DNA of 31,290 nucleotides. It comes from DATEOR01 sp035273885 (lineage in GTDB: Bacteria; Actinomycetota; Thermoleophilia; Gaiellales; Gaiellaceae). Position 1 is the stretch's first letter, and every line of letters starts with the position of its first letter. Of the stretch, positions 8,898 through 17,603 are shown piece by piece. The notes under the pieces were generated by a model. The model was not told the DNA's origin. It saw only the letters and a program-made list of their open reading frames with translations, and ran no database searches. Location of the stretch: NCBI GenBank assembly GCA_035273885.1, contig DATEOR010000103.1:1-31290 (forward strand), read 5' to 3'. The position numbers were made by a program, and so were the translations under genes.

Positions 8898-9786
8898 GCT
8901 CGTCCCGAATCTCCTCGAAGGTGGCGAGGAAGGCCTTCGGCTGACCGGCGGGCGGGCCTGCGTCCCGCCGCGTGATGGCGACGATCTTGCGGCGCACCGG
9001 AGCCGCGTCCACGACCTCCACCTCGGCCAGCGTGCCGGCTTCGAGCTCGTCCGCTACGGACGTCTGAGGCAGGAGAGCGACGCCGAACCCCTGCTCGACC
9101 ATCTTCTTCGCGGCGTCGATGTTGTCGAGCTCCATGCGGCCGGCCGGCGAGACCCCTGCTGTGACGAAGAGCGCGCTCGTCAGGTCGTGGTAGCTCGAGG
9201 TCCGGTCGAACTGGACGAGCTGCTCGTCGGCCAGGTCCTTCATGCGGATCTTGCCCTCGCCCGCGAACGGGTGTCCGGGCTCGACGACGAGGATGAGCCG
9301 GTCTTCGTAGAGCGGCGTGCTCACGATGTCGGGGTGCTGCAGCGCGCGCACGAGCCCTAGGGTCACCTGCTCGCGCAGGACGAGGTCGAGGATCTCCTCC
9401 GAGTGCCCAGTGCGCACGCTGACCAAGACGCGTGGATAGCCCTCGGAGAAGCGCTTCAGGAGCGCTGGGAGGACGTAGGTCGACACCGCGGGTGCGGCGC
9501 CTATCGTGAGCCGGCCCGCGCCGCCACGCTCGAGAGCGTTCACCTGCATCCGCCCGTCGGTGAGCGTTTCGAGCGCGCGCACGGCGTACGGGAGGAAGGC
9601 GTTGCCCGCGTCGGTGAGCCGCATGCCGCGCGGGCCGCGGACGAAGAGCTCGGCGCCGAGGTCGGACTCGAGCCCCTTGAGCCTGGCCGTCAGCGCGGGC
9701 TGGGAGATGAAGAGCGCCTCGGCCGCGCGGCTGACGCTCTGCCGTCTGGCGATCTCGACGAACGCCGTGATCTGGTTCAGCAGCAT
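8803..9786 (-). CDS. LysR-family transcriptional regulator
   Basis: A 327-aa LysR-type regulator. The N-terminal winged helix-turn-helix spans about residues 1-60 (MLLNQITAFVEIARRQSVSR, FISQPALTARLKGLE, ELFVRGPRGMRLTDAG). A periplasmic-binding-like effector domain follows to about residue 295. The last 30 residues are Arg/Pro-rich and are encoded where the gene runs antisense into the end of the GltX-like gene, so this tail may be a by-product of overlap. It is divergent from the CPEWC protein-malate synthase-isocitrate lyase genes and is the obvious candidate to control the glyoxylate shunt and itself. The effector is unknown. The start at ATG 9786 lies 6 nt after a TAATAT box, so a leaderless mRNA is likely. 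Confidence 0.92.
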   Translation of the reverse strand: MLLNQITAFVEIARRQSVSRAAEALFISQPALTARLKGLESDLGAELFVRGPRGMRLTDAGNAFLPYAVRALETLTDGRMQVNALERGGAGRLTIGAAPAVSTYVLPALLKRFSEGYPRVLVSVRTGHSEEILDLVLREQVTLGLVRALQHPDIVSTPLYEDRLILVVEPGHPFAGEGKIRMKDLADEQLVQFDRTSSYHDLTSALFVTAGVSPAGRMELDNIDAAKKMVEQGFGVALLPQTSVADELEAGTLAEVEVVDAAPVRRKIVAITRRDAGPPAGQPKAFLATFEEIRDELTSWPRRPAAKPRRAGERPARPRARARGRPR

Positions 9787-9792
9787 CTATAG

Positions 9793-9854
9793 ATATTAGT
9801 GATACCGATGATCGAAACAAATCATTGTGTGAATATCGGACAGCGCGGTACCCT
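9793..9854 (+). promoter_or_regulatory. divergent promoters with a LysR-type operator dyad
   Basis: Two face-to-face promoters fit in 74 bp. On the minus strand a TTGTTT (9815-9820) and TAATAT (9793-9798), 16 nt apart, end 6 nt before the LysR ATG. On the plus strand TTGTGT (9825-9830) and TACCCT (9849-9854), 18 nt apart, end 6 nt before the ATG at 9861. Between them lies the inverted repeat ATGAT-N8-ATCAT (9808-9825), which contains a T-N11-A (T9812, A9824) typical of LysR-type sites and touches both -35 boxes. Binding there could control both directions (inference). Confidence 0.5.
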
Positions 9855-9860
9855 CAGTTC

Positions 9861-10007
9861 ATGGAAGCCGCGGTCACTTTCGACTTCGATGCGGTCGAGC
9901 GCGAGGACGCTCCCGAGCCTCCGCGCCGTCTCTCCTACCTGAGCAGCTCCGAAATCGCGGATTGCACCTGCCCCGAATGGTGCGAGCGCGACCACGACCG
10001 AGACTAG
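9861..10007 (+). CDS. 48-aa protein with CPxWCxxDH motif
   Basis: A small protein whose C-terminus reads CTCPEWCERDHDRD. The C-P-x-W-C-x-x-D-H pattern occurs in short actinobacterial proteins (the DUF6907 type) and could bind a metal. The N-terminal half is acidic. It starts at ATG 9861, 6 nt after a TACCCT box, and ends 7 nt before the malate synthase start, so the two are probably co-transcribed. The function is unknown. Placement between a LysR regulator and the glyoxylate genes hints at a regulatory or accessory role, but that is inference only. Codon use is GC-rich at third positions, like its neighbours. Confidence 0.6.
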   Translation: MEAAVTFDFDAVEREDAPEPPRRLSYLSSSEIADCTCPEWCERDHDRD

Positions 10008-10014
10008 AACGAGG

Positions 10015-11568
<1,554 letters not shown>

Positions 11569-11579
11569 AGGAGGCCCCG

Positions 11580-12815
11580 ATGGAGCGCTGGAACGGAATC
11601 GAAAGGCTGTACACCGAAGAGGAAGTGGAGCGGCTCCGCGGCACGATCCGCGTCGAGCACTCGCTCGCGCGCCTCGGTGCGGAGCGGCTGTGGCAGCTCC
11701 TGCAGGACGAGGACTACGTCGCCGCGCTCGGCGCGATGACCGGCGGCCAGGCGGTGCAGATGGTCAAGGCCGGCCTCAAGGCGATCTACCTGAGCGGCTG
11801 GCAGGTCGCGGCCGACGCCAACCTGGCCGAGCAGGTCTATCCCGATCAGAGCCTCTATCCGACGACGAGCGCGCCGGCCCTCGTTCGGCGCCTGAACAAC
11901 GCATTGCGCCGCGCCGACCAGATCGAGACGGCGGAGGGCACGAACGGCCGCTACTGGCTCGCGCCGATCGTTGCCGACGCCGAGGCCGGCTTCGGCGGTC
12001 CGCTGAACGCCTTCGAGCTGATGAAGTCCTTCATCGAAGCGGGCGCTGCCGGCGTCCACTTCGAGGATCAGCTCGCGTCCGAAAAGAAGTGCGGTCATCT
12101 CGGCGGGAAGGTGCTCGTCCCGACGAGTCAGTTCGTGCGCACGCTGACCGCTGCGCGCCTGGCCGCGGACGTCTGCGAGGTGCCGACGATCCTCGTCGCG
12201 CGCACCGACGCCCTGAGCGCCACGCTCATCACGAGCGACGTCGACGAGCGCGACCACGAGTTCCTCACCGGCGAGCGCACTCCCGAGGGCTACTTCTTCG
12301 TCCAGCCGGGTCTCGAGTCTTCCATCGCGCGCGGGCTCGCCTATGCGCCGTACGCCGACCTGATCTGGTTCGAGACCTCGACGCCCGACATGCAGGAGGC
12401 GGCGGACTTCGCGGAGGCGATCCACGAGCGCTTCCCCGGCAAGATCCTCGCCTACAACTGCTCGCCTTCCTTCAACTGGAAGCGGCATCTCGGCGACGAA
12501 GAGATCGCCTCGTTCCAGCAGGAGCTGGGGCGCATGGGCTACCGCTTCCAGTTCATCACCCTCGCCGGCTTCCACGCGCTGAACGCGTCGATGTTCGAGC
12601 TCGCCAAGGGCTACTCGGCGGAGGGGATGAGCGCCTACGTGCGGCTCCAGGAGCATGAGTTCGAGCTCGAGGAGGGCGGCTACACGGCCACGCGGCACCA
12701 GCGCGAGGTCGGAGCCGGCTACTTCGACCTCGTCGCCCAGGCGGTCTCGGGCGGCGAGAGCTCGACGCTCGCGCTCAGGGGCTCCACCGAGGAGGCGCAG
12801 TTCTCCGAGCGCTGA
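11580..12815 (+). CDS. aceA: isocitrate lyase
   Basis: A 411-aa isocitrate lyase, which splits isocitrate into glyoxylate and succinate, the entry step of the glyoxylate shunt. The catalytic loop KKCGHLGGK is intact, with Cys171 as the catalytic residue. Substrate and metal-binding segments ADAEAGFGG (132-140) and VHFEDQ (159-164) are also present, as is the C-terminal NCSPSFNWK. It lacks the insertion of the longer eukaryotic and type-2 enzymes. A strong AAGGAGG lies 5-6 nt before the ATG, and the gene starts 11 nt after the aceB stop. It ends 1 nt from the convergent ZIP gene, with no visible terminator between them. Confidence 0.97.
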   Translation: MERWNGIERLYTEEEVERLRGTIRVEHSLARLGAERLWQLLQDEDYVAALGAMTGGQAVQMVKAGLKAIYLSGWQVAADANLAEQVYPDQSLYPTTSAPALVRRLNNALRRADQIETAEGTNGRYWLAPIVADAEAGFGGPLNAFELMKSFIEAGAAGVHFEDQLASEKKCGHLGGKVLVPTSQFVRTLTAARLAADVCEVPTILVARTDALSATLITSDVDERDHEFLTGERTPEGYFFVQPGLESSIARGLAYAPYADLIWFETSTPDMQEAADFAEAIHERFPGKILAYNCSPSFNWKRHLGDEEIASFQQELGRMGYRFQFITLAGFHALNASMFELAKGYSAEGMSAYVRLQEHEFELEEGGYTATRHQREVGAGYFDLVAQAVSGGESSTLALRGSTEEAQFSER

Positions 12816-12816
12816 C

Positions 12817-13560
12817 CTAGACGCCGAGCAGGGCCGCCAGTGCGAGCATCACCGCGGCCCCTGCCGCAACACCTCCGCATGCAGCGGCGTAACGCCTGCT
12901 GAGGAACGCCTGGGGGACGAGCTCGACGACCACGAGCGCGAGCATCGCCCCGGCCGCAAAGCCGAAGGAGAAGGGCAGCAGGCCGGCGATCTCGTCGACG
13001 AGGAGGAAGGCGATGACGGCGCCGATCGGTTGAGGGGCGCTGGTTCCGACGGCTGCCCAGAACTGGTCCCGTGGACGGAATCCTTCGGCCGCCATCGGGA
13101 TGGCGACGCTCGTTCCTTCCGGAATGTTCTGGAGAGCGATCGCGAGGAAGATGAAGAGACCGAGGCCCTCGCGGGTCGACGCCCACGCCGTCCCGACCGC
13201 GAACCCCTCCGGGAGGCTGTGGAAGAAGAGGACGAGGAAGACGAGCAGAGCACGTCGTCCGCCTGCGCTCCGAAGCCGGGTCGGCGCGGGCTCGTGCGTT
13301 CCCAGCCAGCGCCGGACCACGAGCAGGAAGACGACTCCGACCGCTATCCCCGCGGCCACGGCATACGGCTCGTGCTCGTCCAGCGCGGGCAAGAGGAGAC
13401 CCACGACCGCGGCGACGCCCATGAGCCCGATGGTCAGTCCCCAGAGGAAGGGGCGGAGCTTCGCAACTCGGTCGCCCAGGAGGAAGACCGGAACGGCTCC
13501 GAGGCCCGTGGCGAGAGCAGTGAGGGTACCGACGAGCGCGACGACGACGACTTCGGGCAC
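12817..13560 (-). CDS. ZIP-family metal transporter
   Basis: A 247-aa integral membrane protein of the ZIP (ZupT/GufA) family, which imports divalent metals, commonly zinc. Seven to eight hydrophobic segments are visible. The two metal-binding helices carry the family motifs HSLPEGFAVG (114-123) and ALQNIPEGTSVAIP (142-155), with His114, Glu118, Asn145 and Glu148 as likely ligands. The His-rich loop of many ZIP proteins is missing; the loop here is Arg-rich. It starts at GTG 13560, 32 bp from the divergent cysS start. CysRS is a zinc enzyme and a CDF exporter lies at 19.3 kb, but a functional link is only a suggestion. Confidence 0.9.
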   Translation of the reverse strand: MPEVVVVALVGTLTALATGLGAVPVFLLGDRVAKLRPFLWGLTIGLMGVAAVVGLLLPALDEHEPYAVAAGIAVGVVFLLVVRRWLGTHEPAPTRLRSAGGRRALLVFLVLFFHSLPEGFAVGTAWASTREGLGLFIFLAIALQNIPEGTSVAIPMAAEGFRPRDQFWAAVGTSAPQPIGAVIAFLLVDEIAGLLPFSFGFAAGAMLALVVVELVPQAFLSRRYAAACGGVAAGAAVMLALAALLGV

Positions 13561-13576
13561 GCGCGACCTTACCCGG

Positions 13577-13582
13577 TATAAC
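13577..13582 (+). promoter_or_regulatory. possible -10 box for cysS
   Basis: TATAAC lies 10 nt before the cysS ATG in the 32-bp gap shared with the ZIP gene. On the opposite strand the same bases give TTATAC, so the AT-rich centre may serve both genes. No good -35 box is visible for either. Confidence 0.3.
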
Positions 13583-13592
13583 CCACCGGACG

Positions 13593-14879
13593 ATGCTCCT
13601 GTACGACTCCGCTTCGCGGCAAAAGGTCGAGCTGCCCGCGCCGCCGGGGCCGATCCGCATGTACGTCTGCGGTCCGACCGTCTACCAGCGGATCCACATC
13701 GGGAACGCCCGGCCGTTCGTGGTTTCCATGTGGATGCGCCGCTGGTTCTCCGAGCGCGGCTACGAGGTCAAGCTCGTCGAGAACATCACCGACATCAACG
13801 ACAAGATCTACGAGGCGGCCGCGCGCCAGAGCATGGGAAGTGCGGAGCTCGCCGAGCAGGCGGCGCAGTGGTACATCGAGGACACCGACGAGCTCGGGCT
13901 CGGCCGGCCCGACGTCGAGCCGCGCGCGACCGAGGTCGTTCCCGAGATCGTCGCGTTGATCGGAGACCTGATCGAACGCGGGCTTGCCTATGAGTCCGGC
14001 GGCGACGTGTACTTCCGGGTGCCCGCATATCCGGCCTACGGCGAGCTCTCGGGCGCGCAGCCGGACGAGATGATCGCGCAGGAGCCGGGCGACCTGAAGG
14101 AGGACCCGCGCGACTTCGCCCTCTGGAAGGCGACGAAGGCGCACGAGGACACGGAGTGGGAATCGCCCTGGGGCCCCGGCCGGCCCGGCTGGCACATCGA
14201 GTGCTCGGCGATGGCCGAGAAGCACCTGGGCCCGGAGTTCGAGATTCACGGCGGCGGCCTCGACCTGCGCTTTCCTCATCACGAGAACGAGCTCGCCCAG
14301 TCGCGTGGGGCGGGGAGGCCCTTTGCGCGCTACTGGGCGCACAACGGGATGCTGCAGCTGTCCGAGGAGAAGATGTCGAAGTCGCTCGGCAACATCGTCT
14401 CGCTCCGCGAGGTGCTCGACACGTACGGGCGCGAAGCGATCCTCGTCTTCTTCCTCAGCGGCCATTACCGCGGGCCGCTCGACTACTCCGACGAGGCCAT
14501 GGAGGCCGCTCGGGCGCAGGTCGAGAGCTTTCGGAACGCGTTTCGTCTCGACGGATCGGGCGAGGAAGTGCCGGGCTGGGAATCCTTTGCCGAAACGCTC
14601 GAGGATGACTTCAACACCCCCGAAGCGCTCGCCCTCATGCACGCCTGGCGGGCTGCGGGGAGACTCGATCTGCTCGAGCGGGCTCTGGCCGTCTTCGGGC
14701 TCGAAGCCCTGGCCGAGCAAGCGGAAGCTCCACGAGAGGTCGTCGAGCTCGCCTCGCGTCGCAAGGACGCGCGCGAGCGCGGGGAGTTCGACGAGGCCGA
14801 CCGGCTGCGGAAAGAAGTCCAGGCCGCTGGGTGGGAGGTGCGGGACAAGCCGGACGGCTTCGATCTCGTGCCGCTTTGA
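13593..14879 (+). CDS. cysS: cysteinyl-tRNA synthetase (CysS/MshC family)
   Basis: A 428-aa class I synthetase that charges tRNA(Cys). The HIGH motif is HIGN (35-38) and the KMSKS loop is EKMSKSLGN (KMSKS at 260-264). Expected zinc ligands are present: Cys26 in MYVCGPTVY, Cys in WHIECSAM, and the His residues of FPHHENE. The actinobacterial paralogue MshC, for mycothiol synthesis, is about 410 aa and lacks much of the anticodon domain. This protein keeps a DALR-type C-terminus (ASRRKDARERGEFDEADRLR), so CysS is favoured. It overlaps rlmB by 4 nt. The order cysS-rlmB-yacP-sigH matches the well-known Bacillus arrangement. Confidence 0.94.
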   Translation: MLLYDSASRQKVELPAPPGPIRMYVCGPTVYQRIHIGNARPFVVSMWMRRWFSERGYEVKLVENITDINDKIYEAAARQSMGSAELAEQAAQWYIEDTDELGLGRPDVEPRATEVVPEIVALIGDLIERGLAYESGGDVYFRVPAYPAYGELSGAQPDEMIAQEPGDLKEDPRDFALWKATKAHEDTEWESPWGPGRPGWHIECSAMAEKHLGPEFEIHGGGLDLRFPHHENELAQSRGAGRPFARYWAHNGMLQLSEEKMSKSLGNIVSLREVLDTYGREAILVFFLSGHYRGPLDYSDEAMEAARAQVESFRNAFRLDGSGEEVPGWESFAETLEDDFNTPEALALMHAWRAAGRLDLLERALAVFGLEALAEQAEAPREVVELASRRKDARERGEFDEADRLRKEVQAAGWEVRDKPDGFDLVPL

Positions 14880-15589
14880 CCCGCGAGACCGTCTACGGGC
14901 GCCGCCCGGTCCGGGAGGTCCTCCGCGCGGGGCGCAGGCAGATCCTCGAGCTGTCCGCAACCGAGCGCGCGCTCGTGTCCGAGCCCTGGCTGCGGGACGA
15001 GACCGGCTTGCGCGTGCACGTCGAGCGCGAGGGGAAGCTGAACGAGCTCGCCGGTAGCCGCGACCATCAGGGCGTCGTCGCCTTTTGCGAGCCGTACAAG
15101 TACGCGGACGCCTACGAGCTCGCTGCCGGCGAGCGGCCGCTCATCGCCTGCCTGGACCAGGTGACCGACCCCCACAACCTCGGCGCGGTCTGCCGGAGCG
15201 CCGACGGGGCCGGCGCCAGCGGCGTCGTCGTCACGGAGCACAAGGCCGCGCGGGTGACGCCTGCCGTCTGCCGGGCCTCGGCGGGGGCGGTCGAGCATGT
15301 CCAGATCGGGGTCGTCGTCAACCTTGCGCGCTACCTCACGGATGTGAAGCGGGGAGATCTCTGGGTCTGGGCGGCCTCAGGCGACGCCGAGACACCGGTG
15401 TGGTCGGCCGACTTCACGACCGGAGCCGCGCTCGTGTTCGGCGCCGAGGGCCGCGGGCTGCGTCCCCTTGTGCGCAAGTCGTGCGACGACGCCTTCGCGA
15501 TCCCGCTCGCGGGCTCGGTGGAATCCCTGAACGTAAGCGTGGCTGCCGGTGTCTCGCTCTTCGAGGCCGCGCGTCAGAGGCGCGGCTAG
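14876..15589 (+). CDS. rlmB: 23S rRNA (guanosine-2'-O-)-methyltransferase, TrmH/SpoU family
   Basis: A 237-aa SPOUT methyltransferase that probably methylates the 2'-OH of G2251 (E. coli numbering) in 23S rRNA. The N-terminal substrate-binding part starts at the family's VYGRRPVREVLRAG. The SpoU motifs follow in order: DQVTDPHNLGAVCRSADGAG (motif 1), LVFGAEGRGLRPLV (motif 2) and ESLNVSVAAGVSLFEAAR (motif 3). The best start is TTG 14876, overlapping the cysS stop as TTGA; it places the family N-terminus correctly and no ATG or GTG fits better. The stop overlaps the convergent nucleotidyltransferase stop by 3-4 nt. Confidence 0.93.
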   Translation: MTRETVYGRRPVREVLRAGRRQILELSATERALVSEPWLRDETGLRVHVEREGKLNELAGSRDHQGVVAFCEPYKYADAYELAAGERPLIACLDQVTDPHNLGAVCRSADGAGASGVVVTEHKAARVTPAVCRASAGAVEHVQIGVVVNLARYLTDVKRGDLWVWAASGDAETPVWSADFTTGAALVFGAEGRGLRPLVRKSCDDAFAIPLAGSVESLNVSVAAGVSLFEAARQRRG

Positions 15590-16254
15590 CCGCGTTCCAG
15601 CTCGGCGACTGCGCGCGAGAGGATCTCCTCGTTCGTGCCGGGCTGCTGGGCCGCCCAGGCGCGCAGTGCAGGCTTCGGCAGCCAGACGCCCTCGCGCGAG
15701 AATCGCAGCGCGCGCCCTGCGTTCAGGACGGCGTCCTCGTTCCCGGGCGCGTTGCGCGCATACCACCGGAGAACCTCGGCGAGCATCGGCCTCAGTTCGT
15801 CGCGCGCAACCGGCGCGAACACGTCACCCGCGGGGGGGCCGAGCAGCGCCACGCCATTTTCGGCGAGAACGCTGCGGTCGACCGCGAACCAGTGCTCCTC
15901 GCCGGCCTGCGGGTCACGGTCGTCTCTGAACGTGATGCCGGCCCCGGTGTTCAGGTTGAGCTCGAAGCCGGGCTCCATCCTCGCGCCGCGTGCCGCCTCC
16001 TCCCTGTAGACGACGAGCTCGAGGCCGAGCGCAGGGCACGGAAACGCCTCGTGCCGTAGCTCCGTCACGATGCGCGCCGCAGCCTCGCCGGTTAGGGGCT
16101 CGTGGACGACTACCGCCACGTCCAGGTCGCTTCCGGGCGGCTCGTAGCCACCGAGCGCCCACGAGCCGCCCGCGTAGATGCCGACGAGATTGCCGCGGAG
16201 AATGTCTTGCAGACGCCTGACGAGCTCGTCCAGATACGCTCGCTCGGGCTTCAC
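15586..16254 (-). CDS. nucleotidyltransferase, aminoglycoside adenylyltransferase-like
   Basis: A 222-aa protein of the polymerase-beta-type nucleotidyltransferase fold. The active-site signature is GIYAGGSWALGGY followed by GSDLDVAVVV, where the two Asp residues bind metal. The C-terminal helical part (GNEDAVLNAGRALRFSREGV, LPKPALRAWAA) resembles the ANT(9)/AadA-type domain of streptomycin/spectinomycin adenylyltransferases. Resistance activity cannot be concluded, because many chromosomal members have no known substrate. The frame is open further upstream across the YacP gene, but homology begins at YLDELVRRLQ, so GTG 16254 is chosen. It sits inverted inside the cysS-rlmB-yacP-sigH series and is divergent from yacP by 18 bp. 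Confidence 0.8.
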   Translation of the reverse strand: MKPERAYLDELVRRLQDILRGNLVGIYAGGSWALGGYEPPGSDLDVAVVVHEPLTGEAAARIVTELRHEAFPCPALGLELVVYREEAARGARMEPGFELNLNTGAGITFRDDRDPQAGEEHWFAVDRSVLAENGVALLGPPAGDVFAPVARDELRPMLAEVLRWYARNAPGNEDAVLNAGRALRFSREGVWLPKPALRAWAAQQPGTNEEILSRAVAELERG

Positions 16255-16272
16255 GCGGGCATCCTTACCGGG

Positions 16273-16698
16273 ATGCTCTACCTCTTCGACGGCTACAACA
16301 TTCTTCACGCCGGCTCTTTTCGTGACCGGGAGGAGCTGACCGACCGGCTCGCGAGCTTCGTCGCGACGCGTGGCGGCCGCGGCGTCGTGGTCTTCGACGG
16401 CGTCGGCGACGACACGTCGTACGGCGGGCTGGCCGTCCGGTTCTCCGAGCATGCGGACGCGCTCATCGAGCGCCTCGCGGCCGAGCATCGCGGGCAGGAG
16501 GAGGTGTGGGTCATCTCCTCCGACCGCGAAATCCGGGGAACCGCGGGACAGGAAACTCGCAGGGTCTCGTCGAAGACCTTCCTGCGGGACCTCGACGAGA
16601 ACGACAGGCCGGCACCGGAAGGTCGTTCCCAGATCGAGGACGCGCTCGATGAGAACACGCGTTCTGCCCTCGAGCGTTTGCGCCGCAGGCGACATTGA
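16273..16698 (+). CDS. YacP/NYN-domain ribonuclease-like protein
   Basis: A 141-aa NYN (PIN-like) nuclease-fold protein of the YacP family. The acidic catalytic strands are visible: LFDGYNIL at the N-terminus, VVVFDGVGD near residue 40, and VISSDREIRG near residue 80. In Bacillus the family member Rae1 is a ribosome-associated mRNA endonuclease, encoded between rlmB and sigH exactly as here. A similar translation-linked RNA cleavage role is likely by family and context. ATG 16273 opens directly at the first conserved strand. The promoter of sigH overlaps its stop codon. Confidence 0.85.
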   Translation: MLYLFDGYNILHAGSFRDREELTDRLASFVATRGGRGVVVFDGVGDDTSYGGLAVRFSEHADALIERLAAEHRGQEEVWVISSDREIRGTAGQETRRVSSKTFLRDLDENDRPAPEGRSQIEDALDENTRSALERLRRRRH

Positions 16699-16723
16699 AC
16701 TTTCGGGGACCGCCTGCTACGAT
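16695..16723 (+). promoter_or_regulatory. promoter of sigH
   Basis: TTGAAC (16695-16700) and TACGAT (16718-16723) are separated by exactly 17 nt, a good match to the housekeeping consensus. The -35 box overlaps the yacP stop codon. The predicted start near 16730 leaves a leader of about 75 nt before sigH. Confidence 0.65.
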
Positions 16724-16752
16724 CGTGACCTCAAGTTGAGGGTTAGGGTTGT

Positions 16753-16803
16753 CGAGGCATGCTTTCCTCGGCACCGGCACATCCAAAAGCCCAGGAGGAA
16801 AGC
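16753..16803 (+). promoter_or_regulatory. sigH leader with mutually exclusive hairpins over the Shine-Dalgarno site
   Basis: GCTTTCCTC (16761-16769) is the perfect 9-nt complement of GAGGAAAGC (16795-16803), which contains the sigH ribosome binding site; the helix would leave a 25-nt loop and hide it. The upstream CGAGG (16753-16757) can instead pair with CCTCG (16766-16770) across an 8-nt loop, occupying the anti-SD strand and freeing the site. The two structures cannot coexist, which suggests translational control of sigH. Confidence 0.45.
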
Positions 16804-16805
16804 CG

Positions 16806-17468
16806 ATGCCCCGCCGCCAGCTCGCTACGGCCCGCCCGCAGGAAAAGACTCAACGAGAAGTCGAGGATCTACGGCTCGTCCTTCGTGCCAGGAACGGGGA
16901 CTCGGCCGCCATGGACGCCCTGCTGCGCCGCTACACCGGCTTCGTTCGCCTGAAGGCGAGCTCGTACTTCATCGCCGGCGGTGATGGGGACGACCTCATC
17001 CAGGAGGGGCTCGTCGGCCTCTACAAGGCGGTGCGCGACTTCCGCTCGGACAAGGACACCTCCTTCCGCAGCTTCGCCGAGCTCTGCATCACGCGGCAGA
17101 TCATCACCGCGATCAAGACCGCGACCCGCTTCAAGCATGCGCCCCTGAACACGTACGTCTCGTTCAGCCACACGCCCGCGGGCCAGGAGGACGGCGATTG
17201 CACCCTCGGCGACGCGCTACCCGGCCCGAACGTCGACGACCCGGTCGTCTGCGTGATCTCGACGGAGGAGCTGCAGAGCCTTGTCTTCTGCCTCGGCACC
17301 GGCCTCTCCCCGCTCGAGAGCGACGCGCTGCGGCTGTATCTCGAGGGCAACTCGTACGAGGAGATGGCCGAGGGTCTCGGCTGCGACACGAAGACGATCG
17401 ACAACGCCCTCCAGCGCGTGAAGCGCAAGGTTCTCCAGCACCAGCAGGAGCGCGCGGTTCTCGATTAG
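16806..17468 (+). CDS. sigH: RNA polymerase sigma factor SigH family
   Basis: A 220-aa sigma-70 family factor most like SigH (Spo0H) of firmicutes, in length and gene neighbourhood. Region 2 is clear (LIQEGLVGLYKAVRDFRSDK, FRSFAELCITRQIITAIKTA), as is region 4 (LSPLESDALRLYLEGNSYEE, then GCDTKTIDNALQRVKRKVL) with its helix-turn-helix. The linker between them is short, with no sigma-3 domain. ATG 16806 is preceded by AGGAGG 7 nt upstream. An upstream TTG at 16749 is in frame but would translate the structured leader. It has its own promoter. In non-sporulating actinobacteria homologues probably govern a stationary-phase or stress regulon (inference). Confidence 0.88.
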   Translation: MPRRQLATARPQEKTQREVEDLRLVLRARNGDSAAMDALLRRYTGFVRLKASSYFIAGGDGDDLIQEGLVGLYKAVRDFRSDKDTSFRSFAELCITRQIITAIKTATRFKHAPLNTYVSFSHTPAGQEDGDCTLGDALPGPNVDDPVVCVISTEELQSLVFCLGTGLSPLESDALRLYLEGNSYEEMAEGLGCDTKTIDNALQRVKRKVLQHQQERAVLD

Positions 17469-17485
17469 CTACGCTGGCCCCGCCC

Positions 17486-17558
17486 GCCGGAGTAGCTCAG
17501 CTGGTAGAGCAACCGCCTTGTAAGCGGTAGGTCGTGGGTTCGAGTCCCGCCTCCGGCT
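17486..17558 (+). tRNA. tRNA-Thr (anticodon TGT)
   Basis: A 73-nt cloverleaf. The acceptor GCCGGAG (17486-17492) pairs with CTCCGGC (17551-17557) and T17558 is the discriminator. The anticodon stem ACCGC/GCGGT encloses CTTGTAA with anticodon TGT at 17519-17521, and the T arm holds GGTTCGAGTCC. The 3' CCA is not encoded. It lies 17 nt after the sigH stop. A TACGCT box at 17470-17475 might provide its own start, otherwise it is read through from sigH. Confidence 0.97.
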
Positions 17559-17603
17559 CCTTTCTGGCGGAATGGTCCCCCGCGCGACCTCGTTAAAAAG
17601 GTT

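Noticed and set aside
13569..14960. 463-codon minus-strand frame over cysS
   Set aside because: It is antisense to an unmistakable cysteinyl-tRNA synthetase. Its Arg/Leu-rich composition is typical of shadows in GC-rich DNA.
15586..16254. Nucleotidyltransferase as an antibiotic-resistance gene
   Set aside because: The fold and C-terminal resemblance alone do not show aminoglycoside specificity; there is no mobile-element context.
16255..16695. N-terminal extension of the nucleotidyltransferase frame
   Set aside because: It lies antisense to the YacP gene, and family homology begins after GTG 16254.
16740..16750. GGGTTAGGGTT, a telomere-like repeat
   Set aside because: Only two units occur, inside the sigH leader; chance similarity in GC-rich DNA.
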